Positions 27,706 to 35,258 of a stretch of 64,000 bases of DNA are shown in pieces. Source of the stretch: Yoonia maritima (GTDB lineage: Bacteria; Pseudomonadota; Alphaproteobacteria; Rhodobacterales; Rhodobacteraceae). Under the pieces are notes generated by a model that saw only the letters and a list, made by a program, of their open reading frames with translations, ran no database searches and was not told the DNA's origin. The position numbers were made by a program, and so were the translations under genes. Numbering within the stretch: position 1 is the stretch's first letter; each line of letters starts with the position of its first letter. The DNA is taken from contig NZ_PKFN01000009.1 of the NCBI RefSeq assembly GCF_002933395.1, forward strand, positions 124,001 to 188,000. Reading direction: 5' to 3'.

Positions 27706-27723
27706 TAGTTTCTCGAGAAACTA
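27706..27723. promoter_or_regulatory. Perfect 18-bp palindrome upstream of cpaB (possible operator)
   Basis: TAGTTTCTCGAGAAACTA is a gapless perfect palindrome 65 bases before the cpaB start. Its form suits a dimeric helix-turn-helix regulator. No known operator is recognised, and the regulator is unknown. Confidence 0.5.
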
Positions 27724-27886
27724 TTAACACCAGTTTTCTTTAGACTATTCGTGAGGGGGTATACAAGTTTTCAAGCTATGAGAGCGATGGACTAACCTAA
27801 GCTGTGGCCAAGATGCACGGCCTTAGGTGCCTAGAGTGTGATGATTGGAAATAGTTAACTTGATATGGCGATTATGCCATTGCAAA

Positions 27887-28069
27887 TTAAAGTCCAAAGT
27901 CATGTGTCTCTAGAGTTGTTTCTACTTCGTTTGCCAGACCTGTAGCGCCACCTGAGAAGAGAGTTACAACAACAAGTCCAAGAGTCGTAATTGCTGCGGT
28001 TAGGACTACGAAATCGACTGTAACCGCACCATTTTCGTCATGCGCAAAGTTCGATATGTATCGCTTCAT
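27887..28069 (-). CDS. Flp-type pilin, copy A
   Basis: A 60-residue prepilin. It has a short basic leader MKRYISNFAHDENG, a likely CpaA cleavage site after Gly14 and a mature start AVTVDFVVLTAAITTLG that forms the hydrophobic assembly helix. A short polar tail ends in HDFGL. Mature positions 5 and 6 are Asp-Phe, where classical Flp pilins have Glu-Tyr. GGGAG precedes the start. It is in tandem with a second pilin gene at 28290-28469 but is separated from it by about 220 bases with a terminator, so the two are probably expressed separately. Confidence 0.9.
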   Translation of the reverse strand: MKRYISNFAHDENGAVTVDFVVLTAAITTLGLVVVTLFSGGATGLANEVETTLETHDFGL

Positions 28070-28217
28070 TTCGTATTTCTCCCGGCGGACTATGGTGCCC
28101 GCATGCCTACGGGGAGCCGTTGAACTTCTATTTCTGAGTTTAGAATCAATGAAAAATGCGGCAAAAATGGGGAGGCGAAGTAGCCATTTCGTGCACTAGT
28201 ATTGATCATATAAAGTC

Positions 28218-28247
28218 AAAAGCGCGACACAGTAAGTGACGCGCTTT
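28218..28247 (-). terminator. Intrinsic terminator of the pilin B gene
   Basis: AAAGCGCG (28219-28226) and CGCGCTTT (28240-28247) form an 8-bp stem. On the minus strand it is followed by TTGACTTTATATG, a partial T-run. It lies about 45 bases past the pilin B stop. Confidence 0.7.
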
Positions 28248-28255
28248 GGAGGTAA

Positions 28256-28277
28256 TGCGCGCCCATTTGGGCGCGCA
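28256..28277. repeat. GC-rich inverted repeat after pilin B
   Basis: TGCGCGCCCA (28256-28265) and TGGGCGCGCA (28268-28277) form a perfect 10-bp palindrome with a 2-base loop, 13 bases past the pilin B stop and just before the terminator at 28218-28247. With no T-run of its own it may protect the 3' end of the pilin mRNA. Confidence 0.6.
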
Positions 28278-28289
28278 CAGCACAGTAGC

Positions 28290-28469
28290 TTATTCAGCTT
28301 CCATGTTGTCCAGTGAGTCTTCGATCTCGTTGGCCAGGCCTTTAGCACCAGTTGAGATCGCGCCACCAACAGCAAGACCCAGAACAACGATCGCAGCAGT
28401 CAGAACTACGAAGTCAACTGTTACAGCGCCGTCTTCGTCGTTGCGGAAGTTTTTGATAAAGTTAAGCAT
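28290..28469 (-). CDS. Flp-type pilin, copy B
   Basis: A 59-residue prepilin. I read it from ATG 28469 to TAA 28290. The leader MLNFIKNFRNDEDG ends in the processing glycine (Gly14). The mature protein begins AVTVDFVVLTAAIVVLG and ends in SLDNMEAE. The core AVTVDFVVLTAAI is identical to pilin A, while the tails differ. GAGG stands before the ATG at good spacing. A strong ribosome binding site plus a double hairpin at the 3' end is what one expects of the abundant major pilin; that it is the major subunit is inference. Confidence 0.93.
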   Translation of the reverse strand: MLNFIKNFRNDEDGAVTVDFVVLTAAIVVLGLAVGGAISTGAKGLANEIEDSLDNMEAE

Positions 28470-28820
28470 TTAATTCCCTCCTCAGGGTATCACTAGAGTT
28501 TATTTCGTTCCTCGCCAGGTCAGCAGAGCTAAGTCGTTTAGCTGAGCCCCTGTCTTGGATGAGCTTATATAGCCTGTTGATTGGGGCGGGAGTTTGACGC
28601 GTTTCGCTCTTTTTGTGCGCGAGCAGTATTTTTGCCTATGATACTATTAACGCTTTGATATTGAATGATATTTACTTGTTTTTGCTAAATACTCATGTGC
28701 TCGCGCGTTGCGAATAGGTCTGCAATTTCCCCTAAATGACATAATTGTTCCCGAAATTCTGGCCTTTTGGCGGTTTTCTGCCATGGTCGACGACATAAAA
28801 AATGACGAGCAGGACGACAG
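28470..28820. other. Divergent intergenic region between pilin B and the lytic transglycosylase gene
   Basis: 350 AT-rich bases that must hold the pilin B promoter and the transglycosylase promoter. On the minus strand TATATA (near 28565-28570) could be a -10 box. A short inverted repeat AGCTAA/TTAGCT lies at 28527-28543. I see no coding sequence, RNA gene or long repeat here. Confidence 0.5.
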
Positions 28821-29654
28821 ATGAATCGACAGATTCCTTTTTTTTTGGCTCTGGCCCTCTCTATGTGCGCCGTTCCCGCATTGGGAGAGGTGGAGCGCTT
28901 GCAGCCTGATTTTACGTTTCGGCGTGTTGCGGTACCATCTGGCAACGCTGGCAGTCGCATTAATGTTCAGATTGATCCTAACGCTCCGCGTCTTGGGCCC
29001 GTTTATTCGGACGAGCCTGAACCAGAACCGGTCTCTGCGCCTATCATCGCGCCGCCAGTGTCTGGGGCAGAGTGGTTCTGGGAAGGTGTATCGTATGGCC
29101 TTTCAGATTCGTCCCCTGCGCGTTTAGAACGTGCGATGCAGCAGATTAACAACCCGCCAGCTGGAAAAGGCGTGTCAGCGCCTCGTTTGCAAAGCCTCCA
29201 AAACATTGCAGATGCGCATGGGCTTGCGATTCTAAAGGAAACGGTTGGTACTGATGTGTCCCCGGCGCTTGTCCTTGCGGTGATTTCGGTTGAGAGCGCA
29301 GGACGGACCGACGCGGTGAGTAGTGCAGGTGCCACTGGGTTAATGCAGCTCATGCCCGCGACGGCAACTCGGTTTGGCGTCACAGATAGGACCGATGCTG
29401 CCGACAATATCAAAGGTGGAGTCGCCTATCTAGATTGGCTGCTGAATGAATTCGGAAATGATCCTGTGCTCGTGCTGGCTGGTTATAATGCGGGCGAGGG
29501 CAACGTGCGCCGACATGCGGGTGTGCCGCCATTCTCGGAAACACGTGCTTATGTGCCCAAGGTGCTGGCCGCGTGGCAAGTCGCCAAGGGCCTATGCCGC
29601 ACGCCACCTGAACTGATCACAGATGGCTGTGTTTTTAACGTCAACGGAATTTAG
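28821..29654 (+). CDS. Secreted lytic transglycosylase (SLT domain)
   Basis: A 277-residue protein with a signal peptide (cleavage near PALGE, residue 22) and a Pro-rich linker. The C-terminal SLT domain (about residues 125-265) has the catalytic Glu158 in AVISVESAGR, followed by SAGATGLMQLMPATATRFGV and the VLAGYNAGEGNV motif. It cleaves peptidoglycan to 1,6-anhydromuropeptides. It diverges from the Flp pilin genes, so opening the wall for the pilus is a plausible but unproven job. AGGA lies 7 bases before the ATG. Confidence 0.93.
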   Translation: MNRQIPFFLALALSMCAVPALGEVERLQPDFTFRRVAVPSGNAGSRINVQIDPNAPRLGPVYSDEPEPEPVSAPIIAPPVSGAEWFWEGVSYGLSDSSPARLERAMQQINNPPAGKGVSAPRLQSLQNIADAHGLAILKETVGTDVSPALVLAVISVESAGRTDAVSSAGATGLMQLMPATATRFGVTDRTDAADNIKGGVAYLDWLLNEFGNDPVLVLAGYNAGEGNVRRHAGVPPFSETRAYVPKVLAAWQVAKGLCRTPPELITDGCVFNVNGI

Positions 29655-29657
29655 CGT

Positions 29658-29690
29658 TTAGAGGCGTCTATATAATGTAGACGCCTCTAA
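29658..29690. terminator. Bidirectional terminator between convergent genes
   Basis: TTAGAGGCGTCTA (29658-29670) and TAGACGCCTCTAA (29678-29690) form a perfect 13-bp stem with a 7-base AT loop. It sits between the transglycosylase gene (ends 29654) and scoB (ends 29696 on the other strand). Confidence 0.85.
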
Positions 29691-29695
29691 CTATA

Positions 29696-30319
29696 TTATA
29701 CGATGGTTGCCTCGGTTGCGGCCCGCAGTTCTTCCTCGGTTACGCCGTCCGCGCATTCAACGATCTTTAGCCCACCTTCGACGACATCAAGCACGCCAAG
29801 GTTCGTGATGATCCGATCAACCACTGCTTTGCCTGTCAGCGGAAGGGTGCATTCCTTAAGAAGCTTGCTGTCACCATGTTTGTTGGTGTGGTCCATAACT
29901 ACGATTACACGACCAACGCCTGCGACCAGATCCATCGCACCGCCCATACCTTTGACGAGCTTGCCGGGAATCATCCAGTTTGCGAGGTCCCCGTTTTCAG
30001 CAACTTCCATTGCACCAAGAATCGCAGCAGCGATCTTACCACCACGGATCATACCGAATGATGTGGCACTATCGAAATAGGCTGTGCGGTTCAGTTCTGT
30101 AATCGTTTGCTTGCCCGCGTTAATCAGGTCGGGGTCTTCGTCGCCTTCAAACGGGAAGGGGCCCATGCCCAGCATGCCGTTTTCAGACTGAAGCGTAATG
30201 TCTTTGTCGCCGACGTAGTTGGCGACCAAGGTCGGGATTCCGATCCCAAGGTTCACGTACCAGCCGTCTTGCAGTTCCTCTGCTGCCCGTGCGGCCATCT
30301 GATTTCGATCCCAAGGCAT
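29696..30319 (-). CDS. scoB: 3-oxoacid CoA-transferase subunit B
   Basis: A 207-residue beta subunit. The catalytic glutamate is Glu46 in SENGMLGMGP. VNLGIGIPTLVANY near the N-terminus is the oxyanion-hole glycine motif of class I CoA-transferases. The enzyme moves CoA from succinyl-CoA to acetoacetate or another 3-oxoacid. Its ATG overlaps the stop of scoA by one base (TAATG), so the two subunits are made in step. Confidence 0.95.
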   Translation of the reverse strand: MPWDRNQMAARAAEELQDGWYVNLGIGIPTLVANYVGDKDITLQSENGMLGMGPFPFEGDEDPDLINAGKQTITELNRTAYFDSATSFGMIRGGKIAAAILGAMEVAENGDLANWMIPGKLVKGMGGAMDLVAGVGRVIVVMDHTNKHGDSKLLKECTLPLTGKAVVDRIITNLGVLDVVEGGLKIVECADGVTEEELRAATEATIV

Positions 30320-31023
30320 TATGCTTCCTCCCGCTTGCGTGTCGTACGCTGTTCAATCCGTTTCTCGTGATCGCCTTGAATAATGCGATGCACATAGATG
30401 CCGGGCAGGTGGATATGATCAGGGTCGAGGGACCCCGTAGGTACGATCTCTTCGACCTCGACAACACATGTCTTGCCGCACATGGCGGCAGGTGGGTTAA
30501 AGTTACGGGCGGTCTTGCGGAAGATCAGGTTACCTGTTTCGTCCGCTTTCCAAGCCTTCACAATGGCCAGATCAGCAAAGATGCCTTCTTCCATGATGTA
30601 GGTCTCGCCGTTGAAGTCTTTGTGTTCCTTGCCTTCTGCGATCACTGTGCCGACGCCGGTCTTTGTATAGAAACCGGGGATGCCGCAGCCGCCAGCGCGC
30701 ATGCGCTCGGCCAATGTGCCTTGGGGATTGAATTCAAGCTCAAGTTCGCCTGACAGATACTGACGCATAAATTCTGCGTTTTCACCGACATAAGAGCTGA
30801 TCATCTTTTTGACTTGGCGGGTCTGCAAAAGGATGCCGATGCCAAAATCATCTACACCAGCGTTATTGCTTGCAAAGGTAAGGTCCTTGGTTCCGGCGCC
30901 TTTGATGGCACCAAGCAGTAGCTCTGGAATACCGCAGAGCCCAAACCCCCCGGCGGCAATAAACATGCCGTCAAACAAAAGCCCATCTAGGGCCTCGGCG
31001 GCATTTGGATAGATTTTCTTCAT
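30319..31023 (-). CDS. scoA: 3-oxoacid CoA-transferase subunit A
   Basis: A 234-residue alpha subunit with the CoA-transferase signature [13 protein letters not shown] near residue 25 and the [14 protein letters not shown] segment near residue 115. With ScoB it activates acetoacetate-type acids in ketone body or polyhydroxybutyrate metabolism. Its ribosome binding site is a run of six G plus AG (GGGGGGAG), which is also one arm of an 11-bp perfect inverted repeat (31032-31078). This suggests regulated translation or an operator. It lies 86 bases downstream of topA. Confidence 0.95.
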   Translation of the reverse strand: MKKIYPNAAEALDGLLFDGMFIAAGGFGLCGIPELLLGAIKGAGTKDLTFASNNAGVDDFGIGILLQTRQVKKMISSYVGENAEFMRQYLSGELELEFNPQGTLAERMRAGGCGIPGFYTKTGVGTVIAEGKEHKDFNGETYIMEEGIFADLAIVKAWKADETGNLIFRKTARNFNPPAAMCGKTCVVEVEEIVPTGSLDPDHIHLPGIYVHRIIQGDHEKRIEQRTTRKREEA

Positions 31024-31031
31024 TTACGATC

Positions 31032-31078
31032 TCCCCCCATTTCATGATGAGCCAAAGCGTGGCCCGCAAATGGGGGGA
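31032..31078 (-). promoter_or_regulatory. Inverted repeat covering the scoA ribosome binding site
   Basis: TCCCCCCATTT (31032-31042) and AAATGGGGGGA (31068-31078) are perfect 11-bp inverted arms with a 25-base spacer. In the mRNA the scoA Shine-Dalgarno forms the 3' arm, so folding would hide it. No T-run follows, so it is not a standard terminator. A protein-binding operator is the alternative. Confidence 0.6.
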
Positions 31079-31109
31079 AGTCAATGAATATGCTGCGCTG
31101 CGGCAAGTG

Positions 31110-33734
31110 CTATTTTTTAGCTGCCGGTTTCTTTTTCGCAGCGGGCTTCTTTGCCGCAGGTTTTTTGGCAGCCGGTTTTTTCGCAGGGGCCTTTTTCTTG
31201 GCTGCCGGCTTTTTCTTACCTGACTTTGCGGCACGTTCGTCGATCAGGTGCACTGCTTGGGCAAGGGTCAGATCAGCGGGTGGAATTTCTTCTGGAATGG
31301 TCGCGTTGATCTTTTCCCACTTCACATAGGGGCCGTATTTACCGTCATAGATATTCACCGGTCCGCCAGCCTCTGGGTGTTCACCCAGTTCGTGGATTGG
31401 CACGGCGGCTTTGCCACGGCTGCCACGGCTGGCGACTTTTTCTGCCAGCAACTGCACCGCATGGTTCATGCCGACGGTCCAAACATCCTCGATGCTTTCG
31501 AGGTTGGCGTTTGTGCCACCTTTAAATGAAGTGTTTTCCGCATGCTTAAGGTAGGGACCATAGCGGCCCAAGTTTGCCCAGACATTCACCCCATCTTCTG
31601 GATGTGTGCCAATCAGACGTGGCAGTTCTAGCAGGCGCAATGCCTCCTCGATCCCGATCTCTTCAGGGTTCCAGCCTTCGGGCACACCTTGGCGTGGTGG
31701 CTTTTTGTTGTCTTCGGTTGCTTCACCGCGCTGCACGTAGGGGCCAAAGCGGCCTTTGAATACGCGAATTGGATCGCCCGCGTCTTCGCCTAGTAGTTTC
31801 CCATCTGGTGGAATGGCAGACGCTTCGGCCTCTGGGTTTGGAGGGCCGAATGGGCGGGTATAGCGGCATTCGGGGTAGCTGGAACAACCGATGAACGCCC
31901 CGCCGGAACGCGCGGTGCGCATCGACAAGCGGCCAACCCCACAGTTCGGACAAAGGCGCGGATCGCTGCCGTCTTCGGTCGGTGGGAACAGATGCGGTTC
32001 AAGCACCTCGTTGATTTTCTCAAGAACCTCGGTGATCCGCAGGTCTGCAGTTTCGGCAATCGCAGCCGAGAAATCACGCCAGAACCGTTCCAGCACTTTC
32101 TTATAGTCGGCATCGCCCGCACTGACTTCGTCCAACTGGTTTTCCAGATCGGCGGTAAAATCATAGCCGATGTATTTGCGGAAATAGTTCGACAGGAACG
32201 CAGTAACCAAACGGCCCTTATCTTGGGGGATCAGCCGGTTCTTCTCTTTCTCAACATAGCCGCGATCCTGAATTGTGGTCACGATCGACGCGTATGTTGA
32301 TGGGCGGCCGATGCCCAGTTCTTCCATCCGCTTAACAAGCGTGGCTTCGGTGTAGCGGGGTGGCGGCTGCGTAAAGTGCTGTTCGGGCGTGACCGATTTC
32401 TTTTCGGCTTTTTCGCCTTCGGTCAGTTGTGGCAGACGTTTATCATCGTCATCAACAACAGCGTCGTCTTTGCCTTCTTCATAAATCGCGATGAAGCCGT
32501 CAAACACCATCACCTGACCATTGGCACGCATGATGACCTGTTCGTCAGCACTGGCGATATCGACGGTGGTCCGTTCAAAACGTGCGGCGGACATCTGGCT
32601 GGCAAGCGTACGCTTGTAGATCAAATCATATAGCTTGCGCTGATCAGCGTCTTTGATGTTCGCATCGTCACTGGCCAGCATCATATCCGTTGGGCGGATA
32701 CATTCGTGGGCCTCTTGTGCGTTCTTTGCTTTGTTTTTGTAAACGCGTGCCGATTCAGGCATGTATTTTTCGCCGAACTTGGCTTTGATCGCGTCGCGCG
32801 CACCGGTCACGGCCTCTGGGGCCATGTCGATGCCATCGGTACGCATATAGGTGATCAATCCGGCCTCGTACAAACGCTGTGCGACGCTCATCGTTTGGCG
32901 CGCGCCCATGCCGAACTTGCGGCTGGCCTCTTGCTGTAAGGTCGAGGTCATAAACGGAGGAGAGGGGTTGCGTGTACCCGGCTTGGCCTCGACTGATTTG
33001 ACCGTCAGATCGCGCGAGTTGATCGCCTGCACAGCCATTTCGGCCTGTGTTTCGTTGCCAAGGTCAAACTTATCCAGCTTTTTGCCTGCAAGCGTCGTGA
33101 GGCGAGCCTCAAACGTTTGGCCGCGCGGTGACGTCAGCAGTGCTTTAACAGTCCAGTACTCTTGGTTCCGGAACGCTTCGATCTCCATTTCGCGTTCACA
33201 AATTAGGCGCAAAGTGACTGATTGCACGCGGCCAGCGGATTTCGCACCAGGCAATTTGCGCCACAAAACAGGCGAAAGGTTAAAACCGACCAAGTAGTCC
33301 AGTGCGCGGCGGGCAAGATATGCCTCGACCAGTGGCGCGTCGACTTGGCGGGGATTTTTCATCGCCTCAAGAATCGCATTTTTAGTAATCGCGTTGAACA
33401 CGACCCGGCTGACGGGCGTATCTTTCTTGATCGCCTTACGTGACGTTAAAGCCTCGGTCAGGTGCCAGCTAATCGCTTCTCCTTCGCGGTCGGGGTCGGT
33501 CGCGAGGATCAGTTCGTTGTCGTTTTTCAACGCGTCTACGATGGCTTTGATGTGCTTTTTGCTATCGCTGGCGATTTCCCATTTCATGTCGAAATCATCA
33601 TCGGGCAGGACCGATCCATCCTTTGGGGGAAGGTCGCGCACGTGGCCATAAGACGCTAAAACTGTATAATCCTTACCAAGATAACCTTCGATTTTCTTGG
33701 CTTTGGCCGGTGACTCGACAACGACAACTGGCAT
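31110..33734 (-). CDS. topA: DNA topoisomerase I with lysine-rich C-terminal tail
   Basis: An 874-residue type IA topoisomerase that relaxes negative supercoils. The Toprim domain is at residues 1-115 with VVESPAKAKKI and the metal site DPDRE (80-84). The catalytic tyrosine is Tyr296 in LITYMRTD. A C4 zinc-finger unit (CPNCGVG ... CSSYPEC) sits near residues 640-680, followed by several TOPRIM_C-type repeats (RFGPYVQRGE, RYGPYLKHAE and KYGPYVKWEK). The last ~35 residues are repeats of Lys-Lys-Pro-Ala-Ala, probably an unstructured DNA-binding tail. AAGGA precedes the start. It lies downstream of dprA in the same direction. Confidence 0.97.
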   Translation of the reverse strand: MPVVVVESPAKAKKIEGYLGKDYTVLASYGHVRDLPPKDGSVLPDDDFDMKWEIASDSKKHIKAIVDALKNDNELILATDPDREGEAISWHLTEALTSRKAIKKDTPVSRVVFNAITKNAILEAMKNPRQVDAPLVEAYLARRALDYLVGFNLSPVLWRKLPGAKSAGRVQSVTLRLICEREMEIEAFRNQEYWTVKALLTSPRGQTFEARLTTLAGKKLDKFDLGNETQAEMAVQAINSRDLTVKSVEAKPGTRNPSPPFMTSTLQQEASRKFGMGARQTMSVAQRLYEAGLITYMRTDGIDMAPEAVTGARDAIKAKFGEKYMPESARVYKNKAKNAQEAHECIRPTDMMLASDDANIKDADQRKLYDLIYKRTLASQMSAARFERTTVDIASADEQVIMRANGQVMVFDGFIAIYEEGKDDAVVDDDDKRLPQLTEGEKAEKKSVTPEQHFTQPPPRYTEATLVKRMEELGIGRPSTYASIVTTIQDRGYVEKEKNRLIPQDKGRLVTAFLSNYFRKYIGYDFTADLENQLDEVSAGDADYKKVLERFWRDFSAAIAETADLRITEVLEKINEVLEPHLFPPTEDGSDPRLCPNCGVGRLSMRTARSGGAFIGCSSYPECRYTRPFGPPNPEAEASAIPPDGKLLGEDAGDPIRVFKGRFGPYVQRGEATEDNKKPPRQGVPEGWNPEEIGIEEALRLLELPRLIGTHPEDGVNVWANLGRYGPYLKHAENTSFKGGTNANLESIEDVWTVGMNHAVQLLAEKVASRGSRGKAAVPIHELGEHPEAGGPVNIYDGKYGPYVKWEKINATIPEEIPPADLTLAQAVHLIDERAAKSGKKKPAAKKKAPAKKPAAKKPAAKKPAAKKKPAAKK

Positions 33735-33856
33735 GAGAATCCTTTAAACGGATGATGTGCGATATAGTGGCGCAAGATGTGGGCTGTCGTATGGGATTGT
33801 CAATGCGCCCTTTGTGCATGTCTGGATTCCACCCGGATTTAGCCGATTTAGCAGGG

Positions 33857-34993
33857 TCAGTTCGTGACCGCTGCCCAGAGCCCACCGGGCTGTCGTGCAA
33901 TCCGCCCGTCAAGTTCAAGATCGACCAAGACGGGCGCGACCTTTGCAGGCGAAGCGGCGACATCACGTAATAATTGATCTTCGGCAATTGGCGCGGGGCC
34001 AAGGCGAGATAGGATTTCGTCATGCAAAGCTGCGGTTTGCCGCAGAGGCCGTTTGGGGGGCGGTGGTGGAGCAAGTGGGAGTTCGGGCATGTCGTTCACG
34101 ACAGGCGATAATGCTTCGATCACGTCGGCCGCATTGCGCACCAGCGTTGCGCCGTCACGCAGCAGCATATTGCAGCCAGCCGCACGCGCATCAAACGGGT
34201 GTCCGGGCACGGCGAATACATCGCGTGCTTGATCAAGCGCGTTGCGGGCGGTGATCAGGCTACCCGACTTCGCCGCGGCTTCGACCACGACGACTGCCTG
34301 CGCCATGCCGGATATGATCCGATTGCGTGCTGGAAAATGCCGCGCCTGCGGTTGCATGCCCATCGGCATTTCCGAAATGCGCAGGCCTTTTCGGGCAATG
34401 TCATGTGCAAGTTGAGTGTTTTCAACAGGGTATATCGTATCGACGCCGCCGGCTTGCACTGCAATAGTTCCGCCTGAAAGGGCCGCAATATGCGCTGCTG
34501 TGTCGATTCCACGCGCAAGGCCGGACACCACAGCGAAACCGGCCTCGGCCAATTCGGCAGACAATTTTTTCGCCATACGTGTCCCGAGGGAAGAAGCATT
34601 GCGCGCGCCGACCAGCGCGATCATCGGGCGCGATAGCAGTTCAAGATTACCAAGCACCCATATCATTGGCGGGGCGTCGGCGATATTGTGTAGGTGCGCA
34701 GGATACTGTGGGTCCGTGTCTGTAATCAGGTGGGCGCCAGCGGCGCGCCCTGCTTTTAATTCGGCTTGGGCGACACCAATGGGGCAAGTTTCATAACCCT
34801 TTTCGCCTGCTTCACTCGCGATCTGTGGCAGGGCATCTAGCGCCTTTTGCGCGCTGCCATGTTCTGACAGCAGCCGACGATATGTCGCGATTCCGACCCG
34901 GCGTGAACGCAATAGGCGAAGCCGGTTGACCCGATCCTCTTCCGTGGTGGGTAGGAGTGGGGGGTGATTGGAAGAATTGCGTGTTCCGGTCAT
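33857..34993 (-). CDS. dprA: DNA-processing protein DprA
   Basis: A 378-residue protein. An N-terminal SAM-like helical region is followed by the Rossmann-like DprA core, with IALVGARNASSLG, FAVVSGLARGIDTAAHIAAL, TIAVQAGGVDTIYP and SGSLITARNALDQARDVFAVPG. The C-terminal winged helix (about residues 315-375, LHDEILSRLGPAPIAEDQL) is present. DprA loads RecA on incoming single-stranded DNA in transformation. Rhodobacteraceae carry competence genes but natural transformation is not universal. tldD lies upstream in the same direction after a 265-base gap, and topA lies downstream, a common dprA-topA pairing. Confidence 0.95.
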   Translation of the reverse strand: MTGTRNSSNHPPLLPTTEEDRVNRLRLLRSRRVGIATYRRLLSEHGSAQKALDALPQIASEAGEKGYETCPIGVAQAELKAGRAAGAHLITDTDPQYPAHLHNIADAPPMIWVLGNLELLSRPMIALVGARNASSLGTRMAKKLSAELAEAGFAVVSGLARGIDTAAHIAALSGGTIAVQAGGVDTIYPVENTQLAHDIARKGLRISEMPMGMQPQARHFPARNRIISGMAQAVVVVEAAAKSGSLITARNALDQARDVFAVPGHPFDARAAGCNMLLRDGATLVRNAADVIEALSPVVNDMPELPLAPPPPPKRPLRQTAALHDEILSRLGPAPIAEDQLLRDVAASPAKVAPVLVDLELDGRIARQPGGLWAAVTN

Positions 34994-35258
34994 CCTGATT
35001 CTCCGCCTATTGCGAGATCAGGTTTAAGGTTACTCGGTTAATGAGGTATGAATCGTTTCGTCGAATTTCCGGTAGCGTATGACGTGGCCTTAAGTAGCTG
35101 ATATTGCTGTTGAACATGGTGTCACACTGCGTACAGAACCTGTGCACACCGCGTATGCACATCTGTACTGCTGCCGTCGTTTTCAACTTTTTGTCGAATC
35201 GGAGCCCTTAGTCGCGGCCCTGCCAGCAATGCACACTGGCAGGAGGTGAGCGGTAAGC

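Noticed and set aside
27781..27835. Imperfect inverted repeat around CCTAAG/CTTAGG past pilin A as a terminator
   Set aside because: The stem is interrupted and lacks a T-run, so the 3' end of pilin A remains undefined.
31248..33443. Multiple open frames on the plus strand inside topA, one rich in Phe/Ala
   Set aside because: They arise from the reverse complement of topA, including its lysine-repeat tail, and carry no family signature.
35219..35243. Hairpin CCTGCCAG/CTGGCAGG just past tldD as a terminator
   Set aside because: The stem is only 8 bp and has no T-run on the minus strand. It may be a weak structure, so I did not list it as a terminator.
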